Shown here one piece after another: positions 21,122-31,481 of a stretch of DNA of 64,000 nt. The first letter of the stretch is position 1. Every line of letters starts with the position of its first letter. Both the position numbers and the translations under genes were made by a program. The DNA comes from Phallusia mammillata. Its lineage: Eukaryota > Chordata > Ascidiacea > Phlebobranchia > Ascidiidae. The notes below the pieces were generated by a model. That model ran no database searches. It was not told the DNA's origin and saw only the letters and a list, made by a program, of their open reading frames with translations. The DNA is taken from positions 7,556-71,555 of the forward strand of contig QLIY01000332.1 of assembly GCA_003260075.1 (NCBI GenBank), written 5' to 3'.

Positions 21122-23805
21122 TTAAAACAGCAAATCATCATCTTCCTTGTCATCTAGAAGATTTGGAACATGTGTAGATAATACTTGGTTTAGCCTCTCA
21201 TCACCGAACTGTTTCTCCTGCCTTTTTTCCCACTCCTTGCGAACAGCCTCCTGTGCAGTACGCTTGACCTCTTTCTTTTGTTGAATCTTCTTTAATCTGA
21301 AAAACTCTTCTCTCTCGCCTTCGTCCAGCTCAGTGATGATGTATGAAATAGTCCGTTCGATTTTGGGTATAATTACTAAGAAATAAAGAAACATTAATGC
21401 ATAACCAGTATCTTTTAACACATATTTCTGTTTGTTATTTCACAACTGATGTATGTCTATATGAAACCTGCCCAAATAGATAAAAAGAAATTTGTTCTTT
21501 GTTCAGCTATTTCGGCAAATGCTCATGCCATCATCAGTGATACGAGGCTACATCATTCACAGCTGTTATACAAACTTAGGTTGCATGAAAGATTGGTTAA
21601 AAAAGTTGTATCATAGGAGTAATGAAAGGGTGTGAAGCAGTGATGAAATGCTGAAGGGACATTATAACACTGCTTTGCAACTTTTAGCAATTTAAGTATT
21701 TGACAACACATCTGAACAACAGAGCCTGACAGTTTTGACAACTATTTGGGTTGTCATGTTCCGTATAACACTTGTGAACTGATCTGTATGAGCTCTTTAA
21801 ACTTGATACTATGCCTGGCAGCAATAGCTCATATATTGATCTGTATGATGTTATTACAAACATAAAATTGAAAAATTTGTTCAGTAGCAGTTCTTACCAT
21901 GGAACACTAAAGATGGATCTGTCCATAAGTTGCTTTTTAGGTCTATTTGGGCTGTTATTTTCATCATTAGTACTTACCATGCTCAATAGCATTGACTCTT
22001 CGATTGGTGATTTTAATTGCCTCATCCAAAGTAACAAAAGAAGTCTGTAAAATTCATCAGTTTTTTAAAAGCTTCTGACTGTGTGTTATCAATATGCCCA
22101 TGTTACCATTGTTTTACATTACTAATACATATTCCAAATATGAGCATGGTGTAATTTGGTAACGGTTAGTGATGGGACAATACCAGCTTTTGAAGCGAAT
22201 ACGAGTACCACATGTATATGCCTTCAGTACCGAGTACTTAAGAATAGTGTTGTACTTAGTTGTATATCACTGTCTAATTTATCTGCCATTGCCGGGGTAC
22301 AGACATGCATACACACATGCCGAAAAATGTAATCTCCACACGAAAGCGCATTAAAATATACATAACTTTGCAGAACTTTTTCCCGCTTTTGTGCTGTCCG
22401 AAGCAAATATTGGCAAGAAGTTGCCCTAATTCTTATGGAGTAAATCGGCCTTCGGTACTTGCAGGTTGGTATCGAAATCTGAGACAAAATATTTCGATAC
22501 CGAGCAAGAGTATCGATACTACTGAAAGCGTTCGATACCAAGTACTGAGTACTCGTCCCATCACTAGTAACGGTTTGTATGTGTCAAATTGAGCAATGCT
22601 GGAGCTCTAAAACCAATCAAAGCAAATAACAATACCCAACCTACAGTCAATTAAACTTTTGCATTATAAAAGCCACTTTGTTTTTTAGTCACCCAAAACA
22701 GTTTGAAAACAAACCTAGGGCAGTGGTTCTAAACTTGTTCACCAACTCAATTAAAAAACAATTTCGTGGATCATTATATTTTTAGGAAGGATAATACATG
22801 CATATACAACAAGTGTTATGAAACAATTGAGAGCTAACATTTAAATCTACAATAAAATCCAACTTGTTAACAAACAGAGTGGCCACATCAAAATGTACAC
22901 CCTTTACAAAAGGGGTCTAATAATAATTTACCTGTAACGAGGCAAGCTCCACCAGGAGTTTAACTGCTTTGGCATAATTTTTCTTTAGTCTTGATATTTG
23001 TTCCCCACCTCTTGCTAAACCAGTCAGCTCATAACTGTCTGATCCATCCTTTTGAAAAAAAAACTTACATTAAATATAAAAGAAACACAATACGCAAAAT
23101 GACAATTAAACTGCACAACTTTTGTTGAAAGAGGATTAAAAATTCATCTATTTTATTTCTTATTTTTTGCTCCACCCCCCAAAAAATCATTTAAAAGTCT
23201 GAGCAAAGATTTTTGCAACCTTGAATGCATAACTACAAAAACAGCTTACCTCGTAGTATTCAAATGCTGGCAGTTTTACACCAGCAACATTTTCTTGCTT
23301 GCTTCGGACTTTGAGTTGTGCCTTACTGACATTTTGCAGAACTACAGGGCTAAAGTCACCACCAGAAAACTTGGTTTCAGCAAGTGAGAATGCAGCCTCC
23401 TTCATTATATCACCCATTTGCTGTTTAGCCTGGAAATGGAACAGGTATATATAATGGCAAAAAAGTGGAAAATATTTTCAACATCTTTTGCTATTTTTAC
23501 AAATAAAATACCTCTATGATCTTCTTCAAAACAGCATGAAATCGAATCTTCAGAGCATCTGCTTTCTTTTTGAGTAAACTATGACCTTTGTGTGCACCTT
23601 TCAGCCTTGTTTTCATAATAGTCAGATTCCTACAAAAACAAAATAATACAAATACACCACAATTCTGCACATTTTTCAATGTCAACAAATAACCAATATT
23701 GAATGGCAACTGCACCTTGCTTTTTTAGGTATAAATTGACATACCAAAATCAAAATTTTCTTACATTCGAGAAGGAAAAATATCAAGTCTTTCACTTGAA
23801 GACAT
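21122..23805 (-). CDS. ATP6V1D: ATP6V1D, V-type H+-ATPase subunit D
   Basis: Subunit D is part of the central rotor stalk that couples ATP hydrolysis in V1 to proton pumping in V0. Six exons join in phase: 23765-23805, 23512-23629, 23250-23429, 22932-23048, 21978-22044 and 21122-21375. They give 258 residues (human 247). The N-terminus reads SERLDIFPSRM, followed by TRLKGAHKGHSLLKKK and REMO-like conserved blocks MKEAAFSLAETKFSGGD, NVAGVKLPAFEYY and TNRRVNAIEHVIIPKIERT. Then come ITELDEGEREEFFRLKK and a C-terminal DDLLF, close to the vertebrate DEDLLFE ending. All introns are GT-AG. The intron 22045-22931 carries a complete hAT-type MITE. The gene is divergent from MRPL14. Confidence 0.95.
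22167..22566. mobile_element. hAT-type MITE, TAGTGATGGGAC family, copy 2 (400 bp)
   Basis: Ends TAGTGATGGGAC and GTCCCATCACTA with the exact 8-bp duplication GTAACGGT on both sides. The interior is collinear with the element at 4418-4859 (shared TTAGTTGTATATCACTG and TTTGTGCTGTCCGAAGC). Two copies with different target sites confirm the element boundaries. Confidence 0.88.
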
Positions 23806-24972
23806 GATGCTTGTTCTTCAGTCGGACCTTGTTGTGACAGAAAAATATTGACAGTTTGTCATTTAACATACACAATTAATTTGTTGTAGTTCTTTTATTT
23901 GTCCTAAAAAATTGTGTCAGTTACACTACTTACAGATTAAACAAACAAAATTAATGCGACATGATTTTTGAAGTATTTTTAGAAAAGATACTTTTGTCCT
24001 CCATACTGCTTATTTCACGTTTTCCTTCTATGTTAATCTAAGCTGAAGAGGTATGAGCTTAATTATTTTCACGTCTTTTTCACCCCAAATCAATATTACT
24101 TACAGAAATAAACGCAAAAGGCATAGCTTTACCCATTACCATAACCTCTGTTAAATTCTCAATTCTCATGTTTTGGTCATGGGATCACGTGAAACCAAAA
24201 GTCAGTAAATCCAGCTGTAGCGAAACCAAATACTTTTTTTTTTAATGTTAAAACACATATGGTATTTTTGGTTTGGGGGTAAGTATAATATATGGCGTTT
24301 TGGGGTAAATTGTTTACGCCAATAAAAAATTTCTAGTGATTTTTAACGTTTTGGTTTGTGGACAATAACGCAATCCATGCATGTGGATTGTGGGTCTGAG
24401 GAGCCAAGCCGGATAAAAGTATTTACGAATTGAATTTGTGTTAATACGTTTGTCAATATTTCACTTTAAATTGTTTTCGATAAAAAAACGAAAATAACAG
24501 CACATTATTAATTTAGGATGCATTATTTTAAGTATATTTGAAGCGAAAATTTAATATTTCTATAGGCGCCAATGTGTGTGGTAGAGCTACTAACACCATA
24601 ACTCACTTGACACCCAAAGTCGATTTGGTTATATCTCCAAAAATGCTTACGGTTAGGGCTATTAGGGTCGGGGTAAGGTATTAGCACTTAAAATTCAATA
24701 AAACTAACCCAAAAAATAAGTTACTAATGTAAAAATTTTAAAAACTTATTTCCCAACCCAACCCATTTATAGCCGCTAAATAAAAAATTCAGCTCTTTAC
24801 GCCCCCTAATCGACTTTCGGTGTCAAGTGAGTTATGGTGTTAGTAGCTCTACCAATGTGTGTCATAAGTGTCCACTGTCCACTTTTTGATTGTTGTGTAT
24901 GTTATAGTAGAGTTGTTATTCGAGTTTTTAGGCTAATGCTGGGCGAAAAGAAAACATTAATATTGGTATGCG
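23806..24972. other. Divergent promoter region of ATP6V1D and MRPL14
   Basis: Holds both 5' flanks and one complete transposon at 24580-24853. No other coding or RNA feature was recognised. Confidence 0.4.
24580..24853. mobile_element. Merlin- or Mutator-like MITE, 274 bp, 9-bp target duplication
   Basis: A ~45-bp terminal inverted repeat with one mismatch starts GGTAGAGCTACTAACACC and continues CATAACTCACTTGACACC. AATGTGTGT is duplicated directly at 24571-24579 and 24854-24862. A 9-bp duplication and a GG terminus fit Merlin or MULE elements better than hAT. No coding capacity. The long, nearly identical arms suggest a fairly recent insertion. Confidence 0.82.
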
Positions 24973-25750
24973 ATGGAGATAGTTCGTAAAACAACACTAC
25001 TGGGACAAACCTTCCTGAAAAACGTTGTAGTGAGGTATGGTAAAATAACAGTTGTCATAACATATAATAGTAATACCATGCAAACATTGTATATTTGTAT
25101 ACTATCGACATTAGGCCAAGGTGTTTCTACTTTAAACAATACAAATATCAAAAACCAAGAGAAAACTTTTGTCTTAAAGCTTACAATTGTGATTACTTTC
25201 TGACAAGATATTTAAAACCTGTTGCAGAAGTTTCCACCAAACTGCAGCCTGCTGCTTACCTGACCGAACAGTATATGACAATCAGACGTTTTACGAAAAT
25301 GTAAGATTTGGTTATAAGCGTGGAAAAAATAACATCCGCAACATGGACAGAGATATAAAATTCCTGCAAAAAAATGCTGTACAACTTTTGACAAAAGTTC
25401 GTATTGTGGATAACTCTGCTAAAGCATTGGCACCAGTCAGAAGAAAGGCAAAGGTGATACACATTTACCATGGCAAAAATGTTCCTGTTCGAGGCTGTGT
25501 TGGTAACATTGTGAAAATCACTTTGAATGGAGAAATGATCAAAGCTTTAGTGGTTGGACAAAAAGCTCCTATGGGGGTACTTAAAGCCCGAATGGATTCA
25601 AACAATGTTATACTGATAGATGATGAAGGCAATCCCCTTGGTACAAGAATAACTGTTCCCATACCATCTTGGTTACGAGGATACAGATCTCCCACAAAAC
25701 ATCAAGCTGCAATGTCTAAAGTTATTGCTATTGCAAGCGCATTTGTTTGA
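24973..25750 (+). CDS. MRPL14: MRPL14 (uL14m), mitochondrial ribosomal protein
   Basis: A component of the large mitoribosomal subunit. The core (from about 25388) has TKVRIVDNSAKALAP, GNIVKITLNGEMIKALVVG, RMDSNNVILIDDEGNPLGT, then RITVPIPSWLRG, and ends VIAIASAFV, like other mitochondrial L14 proteins. An ATG at 25343 would give a 135-residue protein. I prefer two exons, 24973-25034 and 25228-25750, because they join in phase (AG|A) and create a basic leader with RSFHQTAA, a typical mitochondrial presequence cleavage context. That gives 194 residues. A polyadenylation signal AATAAA lies at 25772-25777. The 3' end converges on WRNIP1, with 180 bp between stops. Confidence 0.88.
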
Positions 25751-25771
25751 CAAAACCTGGTTAATTGCTTC

Positions 25772-25777
25772 AATAAA
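25772..25777 (+). terminator. MRPL14 polyadenylation signal
   Basis: AATAAA 22 nt after the MRPL14 stop codon. Confidence 0.7.
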
Positions 25778-25929
25778 AGTGACAATATTTCCAAAACTAT
25801 CTTAAAATTGTTTTGAAAAAGTGCCATGTACTTGACAAATTGATGATTTTCAGTATAGATTGTAGGAGCAAATATTTTATTAACCAACAAAAGTATTGGC
25901 ATTTACAAAAACAAATCAAAAAAGGGGGT

Positions 25930-28179
25930 TTACAAATCAAAAAAATTAATGTGTGCCATTTCTTCGGGAAGGTACTGTTGTTCTCCTTTGGCAGCATCAT
26001 ACCTATATCCTTTTCCATAGTCAAGATTCCTCATAAGTTTTGTTGAAGGATTGCGGAGATGCAATGGTACCTAACACAAGAAAGTTCTGTGCATATTTGT
26101 TTTCGTGAAGGACCTAAGTTAACTCATATAATTACACTTGGCAAGGGTCCTTCATGATTTTTGATACAGCTTTTAGCTGCATCCAGAGCTTTGTACACTT
26201 TGACAGATTTGGCTGCACGGGAAAGATACACCACACACTCAGCCAAGATGACCTGTAGATTTTTTGCAAAAAAACTTATTGCATAGCCACAGACATACAA
26301 ACAACTAGTTTTAAACTTACATCACACTCTGGCATTCCAACATACTGACATCCATGATAAGTGGAAACAGCAATGTTGAGTGCATTTGGGTCAGCAAGTC
26401 CTTCATGTAAATAGAAATAAATATTAACCTATTGCACATTTTGGGTGGACAAAACCCAGCTCCTTAAGGTCTATAAAAATCATCTAGTCATTCAGGCATT
26501 TATTTTCTTTAATTACATCACAAGTGCACATGTTGGCTTTTAAGCTTGGATGGTAATATATAGACACTAAATTTTGCAATTGCAATGTGTTTCATATAAA
26601 GTATATAATTAACAAAACTTGAAGATTTTTTTTAGGATTCTTAAGGTTTGTCCCAAGAGGTTAAAACCTGCCATATTGTATGTTCCTTATTGTTAAGGTT
26701 CTTTTCTTTTGTCATCTATGCATTTAGGCTATGTTGCACTGTTAAATAATGAAGATAAATTAGCAGTATGGCCAGAATAAAACCAGTTGCATTAAATGAT
26801 TTATCAACTCTATTCACCTATGTCTTCACTTGCCATCCGAATCAGCCTTCTTGCTATAACTTTTGGATCTTCTCCACCCAGCATCATGCGTGTGAGCCAA
26901 TATAAGGCTGCATTTTCATCACACCCACGTACAGATTTATGGAGTGCTGACATCATAGCATAATGCTCATCACCTATAGCAATATTAATAGGTTTATTAT
27001 TGGTGTGCTATAAGAATATGTATCAGTCGTACCTGTTCTGTCATAGAGCACATGTGACCTTTGTAGACATGATTTGACATGGTCTGCTGTTAACATTGGT
27101 GCACATAGTTTCTTGTCTGAAGTGATAAGGCTTTGTATGGAAACTTGCAGACCATTAAGAGCTATTCTCGCATCCCCATCGCAATAGTTGGAAAGAGCAT
27201 CCAAAGCAGAAGAAGCTACATGAAGTTTGTCAGTGCCATTGTCAGAAAGGGATCCATTTGCATTTCCACTTGATTCATGAACAGTGGAACAAAAAGGTAT
27301 GTAACGAGTTATAGACAATTCCAGAAGTGATCTTATGTGACATGCTTCCAACTTGTGCAGAACAATGACACGACAACGACTCAGCAGGGCAGAATTTAAG
27401 GCAAATGATGGGTTTTCTGTAGTTGCACCAAGCAAAACAATGGTTCCATTTTCAACATGGGGTAAAAATGTGTCTTGCTGGAGCTTGTTGAAGCGGTGTA
27501 TTTCATCTATAAATAAGATAGTTTTCCGCTTAAACATTCGTTGCTCGTTGGAAGCAATTTTGATCATGGCCTGAACATCGGCTTTACCAGAACTTGTGGC
27601 TGACATTTTTACAAATCGGGTTTCTGATTTTTCCTTGCTGCGGCTTGCTATAATATGGGCTAAAGTTGTTTTGCCACAGCCAGGCGGACCCCAAAATATC
27701 ATAGAAGGAATAGTGTTTCTGTTGAGTAATTTGTTTAGGGCTGTTTCTTTTCCCAAAACTTCAGTCTGTCCGACATAATCCTCAAGAGACTTTGGCCTTG
27801 CAACTTCTGCTAAAGGTTTTAACTGAGCGAGGAATATCTCCATGGCTGATGGTTTGCTTTCCGTTAGTGGTAATGATGGTGGTCTTTCTGTTGGTATTAA
27901 TGGGGAAGGTGTACAAACATCCACAACACATTCACGTTCTTGTGAAGGCTCTTGAACAGTATTTTTCTTTATTGACTTGAATCCCTTCCATGGTGACTTC
28001 GAAGGATTCTTTTTAGTAGTGCCACTATCAACCTTAATCATCTTGCGGCGCTTAGGTGGCATTTCTGTGTCATTATTGTTTGGTGTTCCTTGACATGTTT
28101 GCACATGGCTTTGTACATGCACAGCTGAAAAGTTTTTAAAACAAAGGGGACATTCGATTGGTTGACTAGCGGAAGACAT
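25930..28179 (-). CDS. WRNIP1: WRNIP1, WRN-interacting AAA+ ATPase
   Basis: Replication-fork and DNA-damage ATPase of the Mgs1/RarA family. Five exons in phase: 27033-28179, 26818-26973, 26321-26400, 26136-26252 and 25930-26070, giving 546 residues (human 665). Residues 10-29 form a UBZ4 ubiquitin-binding finger (C10, C13, H25, C29). A basic linker is followed by the AAA+ domain with Walker [10 protein letters not shown] (~165), Walker [11 protein letters not shown] (~220), and sensor and arginine-finger segments [19 protein letters not shown]. The C-terminal half has [49 protein letters not shown] and LDYGKGYRY. The frame stays open upstream to 28185 but the first ATG is at 28179. The start is only 7 nt after the stop of the UQCC3-like gene. 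Confidence 0.95.
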
Positions 28180-28186
28180 AACCAAT

Positions 28187-28459
28187 TTATTGTTTTGAGT
28201 TGGTGCGACCTTGCTTTAATATTTCTTGGTCATGGTCCCATGCAATGTTTCCTTTATTTTCAGCAGCTTTCTTCAGAACGTCCATAAATTTCTGATTTTC
28301 CTTGCGTCGATTTTCCAAGTCCTGCTCTGTTAAACCTGCATTTTTGATAACTTTGTTTCGAATTGCAGACTGTGTAGAATCCAAACTTACATAGTAGTAT
28401 GATACAGCCCCAACTACAACATAAACTGATGAAGCAGTCAAAAAATGGCGCCAGCCCAT
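28187..28459 (-). CDS. UQCC3: UQCC3-like small mitochondrial membrane protein
   Basis: UQCC3 (CBP4-like) is an inner-membrane factor for complex III assembly. The 90-residue product (human 93) has one N-terminal membrane segment (SSVYVVVGAVSYYYVSL). A charged helix follows, ending LKKAAENKGNIAWDHD, which resembles the LQEAATTQENVAWRKNW ending of human UQCC3. The start at 28459 is chosen because a TTGCAG acceptor lies just upstream, implying a 5' UTR intron or spliced leader. A longer in-frame start at 28489 would cross that acceptor. The stop is 7 nt before the WRNIP1 ATG on the same strand. The identity rests on length, topology and the C-terminal motif only, so it is moderately sure. Confidence 0.62.
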   Translation of the reverse strand: MGWRHFLTASSVYVVVGAVSYYYVSLDSTQSAIRNKVIKNAGLTEQDLENRRKENQKFMDVLKKAAENKGNIAWDHDQEILKQGRTNSKQ

Positions 28460-28917
28460 ATCTAGTAACCTGCAATAGCTAAACATCATTTATTGACGTT
28501 AAAACAGTTGTTTATAAATCCTAAACATAATTTTTTTATTATTGCCTAAACTTCCAATATCCCCATTTTAAAACATCACACATTAACTAATTGCTGCACC
28601 TATAAAACACGAGGCATGCTGTCTGCAACATCGTCGAGTTTTTCTTATCTTATTCTTATTGCAAAAATTGTTTTGGACTATCCTAGTAAGTAAATAAGTT
28701 TGTTTTGCGCTGTTTAAGCGGCAGGGTGGCGAAAGACCCTGTCCCTAACCCTAAGGTCACCCTATCAGCCACCATCAAATTGAAGAAACAGAAAAAAATG
28801 CAAATGTAGGAAAAAAATCGGATGAGTTCACCTGCATTGACAACAGGTCGTTCGCACACAAATAGTTTTTCACAACGAATTGTGATTTTTTGCATTCATA
28901 AATTGCAATTGCACCAC

Positions 28918-31385
28918 TTTTTGTAAAAAGAAAGATAAGTCAACCACGACAAAACAGCAACGTGAAATCATCGATGCATGAAAATAAACTCCGTTTCACC
29001 ATAGATAACTTACGTAATCTATGGTTTCACGAACATACAGAAATATTGAAATTTTGTTTTGGTATTATATTTGACCATAGTCATTTCATATGTAAAATAT
29101 TGTTTGATCAAAACGTACTGTGGCGTCATTGGCGTTATCGTTTTTGGTGTTTTGCTGAAGAATGCCAGCCAAAACGACCTACGACATAAAATGCTTGTAC
29201 CTTGTGCATCTCCGTTTCCTGGTATTAGAAACGAAACCTACCCGGGCCTTTGGGTACACGACTACACGCTCTGGCAGACCTAAATTAAGGTTGGGTAGTC
29301 GGCTTCAATGCAGGCGATGGAGTTGCCTGAATCAACGTCATTTGTCCCGAGGGCCAGTATCACGGCGTCCACTTGGTCGAAATTCCGCCCCCACTCCAGT
29401 TCGGTACAACCGTGCTCGATACACGCCCCTGGAATAGAAATAACATAAATGAATATATCACACTTGCACGATACCACCTGAGGAAAGCCAATGTTCCTGC
29501 CGTTGCTGTGTCGGCCACCAACAACACAGAAGGAAGTGGTGAACCGTCAGCACGGAGGTACCCCGTCTGCTTCCCGCTGACACCGTATTTGTATATTATC
29601 GCTGTTGATAGTTTTCCCATCCTTTTGTTGTGACGGTTATTGTTTCACAGTATCACACATTGTGGCAAGACATTGAATACTTTGGTAAGTGGATGTGTTT
29701 TTAACACCAAGCTATCGGCAGGATTGAAAAGTCCACTGTCACTGTCAGTTAGGTTAATTTTGTCATTTCCTTTTGTTACTCATCTCATAGTGGAACTTGC
29801 ATAGTCATGGCAAAAACAAGTGCTCGCTGTTCAACTAACTTATTGCTGCTGAAAATCATGTCGCACCCAGGATGGTTTTCGGTTTCAATCGGTAGTTGCC
29901 AACGAAATGAATTTTACCGAACATCATTCAAATGTTAGTGTATAGATCTTTGATTTTCAGAATCGAACAAAAATACATTCCGCGCATTCGCCTGTGTATA
30001 TTATAAAGTTGATCCGTGTGTTGTTGTATTTTAATTTATATTTTGTACAAGGTTTGCTTGTGCTCCTCTCGAGGAAATTTTTTTCTCGTTGTTTTCACCG
30101 TCCAATCAAATCGTTGGCAACTACCGATTGAAACCGAAAATATCTCACTAAAACTTAAAACTACTTGCTCTAAGGTACAACTCTGTGCCAATTGTAGGAA
30201 AATATTATGCGCGGAATGTATTTTTATTCGATTCTGAACATCGAGATCGAACAATGCTGCACACGTGCATTAATGCTGAGGTGTCCGTTTCAAACCGGAA
30301 GTCATTTCGTTGACAAGTAGTGATTGAAACCGAAAATATCGTATCGTATTTTATTTTGTTCATGTGCACTTGAACGCGACAAGCATAGTAACTTATGACG
30401 GTACAATGGCACGATAAACACAGGACAAAGCTGCGAAAACCTAGCGGTTGAAAATACGCTAAAATGTTGCTAACAGATGGAGGGCAACGGGAAAAAACGC
30501 AGCCCAAAGCGGGCCTGAGAGGTTGGAATCTCGTTGGAGAAACGAGTGGCGCTATAACGGCAACGCGACTGGGTTTGACGCAGCATGGGTGGATTCCAGC
30601 CGGTTGAATAATTAAAGATAGGTAGACAACGACCACCAAAAAAGAAACCCTATACCCAACACCATGGAATCTTAATTAATTTGGCCATAAAAAAAACAAA
30701 AAAAACAGCACAAATCAAGACAATACTAAAAAAGCGTAGTTAGTAAATATTTAATAAGGATTTAAAAGTCAAACAGTTAATTTCCGATGTTGTTGTTTCA
30801 AATAGAAAAGGGCGCGCCGAGAAGAAAACACTGAAAAGGGAACGAAACTAAAATACACACAAGGTTTTTTTAGCGACTATGTATTACAAATATATCTCGC
30901 TGGAACTTTAAATTAAACTGCTCTAAGGTAAATCTGAACAAACTTACTGGAAAATATTATGAGCGGATGTATTTTTGTTTGATTCGAAATTTTGAACACA
31001 ACTGTACTCTGTACACATGCATTAATTTTTACCCAGGCATTATGTGCTACAATCAAGATAATGACGTCACACGGATATTTGAGACCAATACATCAGTTGA
31101 AGGTCTGTAATAGCAAAGAACCCTATAAAGTTATAGAGTTCTTTGGTAATAGCGATTTGTTCAAAATTGTAAAAAAAATACGTTTTGAAACAGCACGCAG
31201 TCATGCGCAAAATTTATCAGCGTTTTCACATTTTGGATTTCTGCGCAAAAAAAGAAAGATACGTCAACCATGACCAAACAGCACGTGAAATCACCGATGC
31301 ATGAACTCCATTTTACGAACGTACAGATTACAGAAAGATTAGAATTTTGTTTTGGTATTACATTTGAAAGTGAAGAAAGTTCTCG
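28918..31385. repeat. Complex direct and inverted repeat block upstream of TIMMDC1
   Basis: About 135 bp at 28918-29075 recurs in direct orientation at 31245-31385. Shared segments include AAAGATA(A/C)GTCAACCA, TCGATGCATGAA/CCGATGCATGAA and ATTTTGTTTTGGTATTA. Between them, GGTTTCAATCGGTAGTTGCC at ~29880 is inverted at ~30108-30137, and CAGAATCGAACAAAAATACA at ~29958 is inverted at ~30218-30238. The block 30128-30275 recurs directly at 30890-31025 (CTGCTCTAAGGTA, GGAAAATATTATG, GTGCATTAAT/ATGCATTAAT). A further piece of the unit is at ~30300-30345. Confidence 0.65.
29280..29620 (-). pseudogene. SGNH/GDSL hydrolase-like fragment, apparently decayed
   Basis: Two minus-strand stretches encode pieces resembling an SGNH-family esterase. 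The upstream piece (to ~29478) reads SGKQTGYLRADG, then SPLPSVLLVADTATAG. The downstream piece (29280-29428) reads ACIEHGCTELEWGRNFDQ, then VDAVILALGTNDVDSG, where GTND fits the block III asparagine region of the fold. A GT-AG intron can be drawn between them, but the phases do not join and a stop follows PTLI. No catalytic Asp-x-x-His block was found. The local GC content is clearly higher than the flanks. It may derive from a retrotransposon-encoded esterase or a transferred or duplicated gene. Confidence 0.4.
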
Positions 31386-31481
31386 CGATTATAAAAGGTT
31401 GTTTGCGACGGATACATTGTTTGTAATGTTATCGACTAGAAACTTTTTGTGATGTTTGAGTTTTAAAGCGAGGAACTTGCC

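Noticed and set aside
28743..28758. Telomere-like CCCTAACCCTAA
   Set aside because: Only two units; not evidence of an interstitial telomere array.
30205..30639. Minus-strand open frame of 144 codons
   Set aside because: It overlaps the repeat block at 30.1-30.3 kb and has no recognisable domain.
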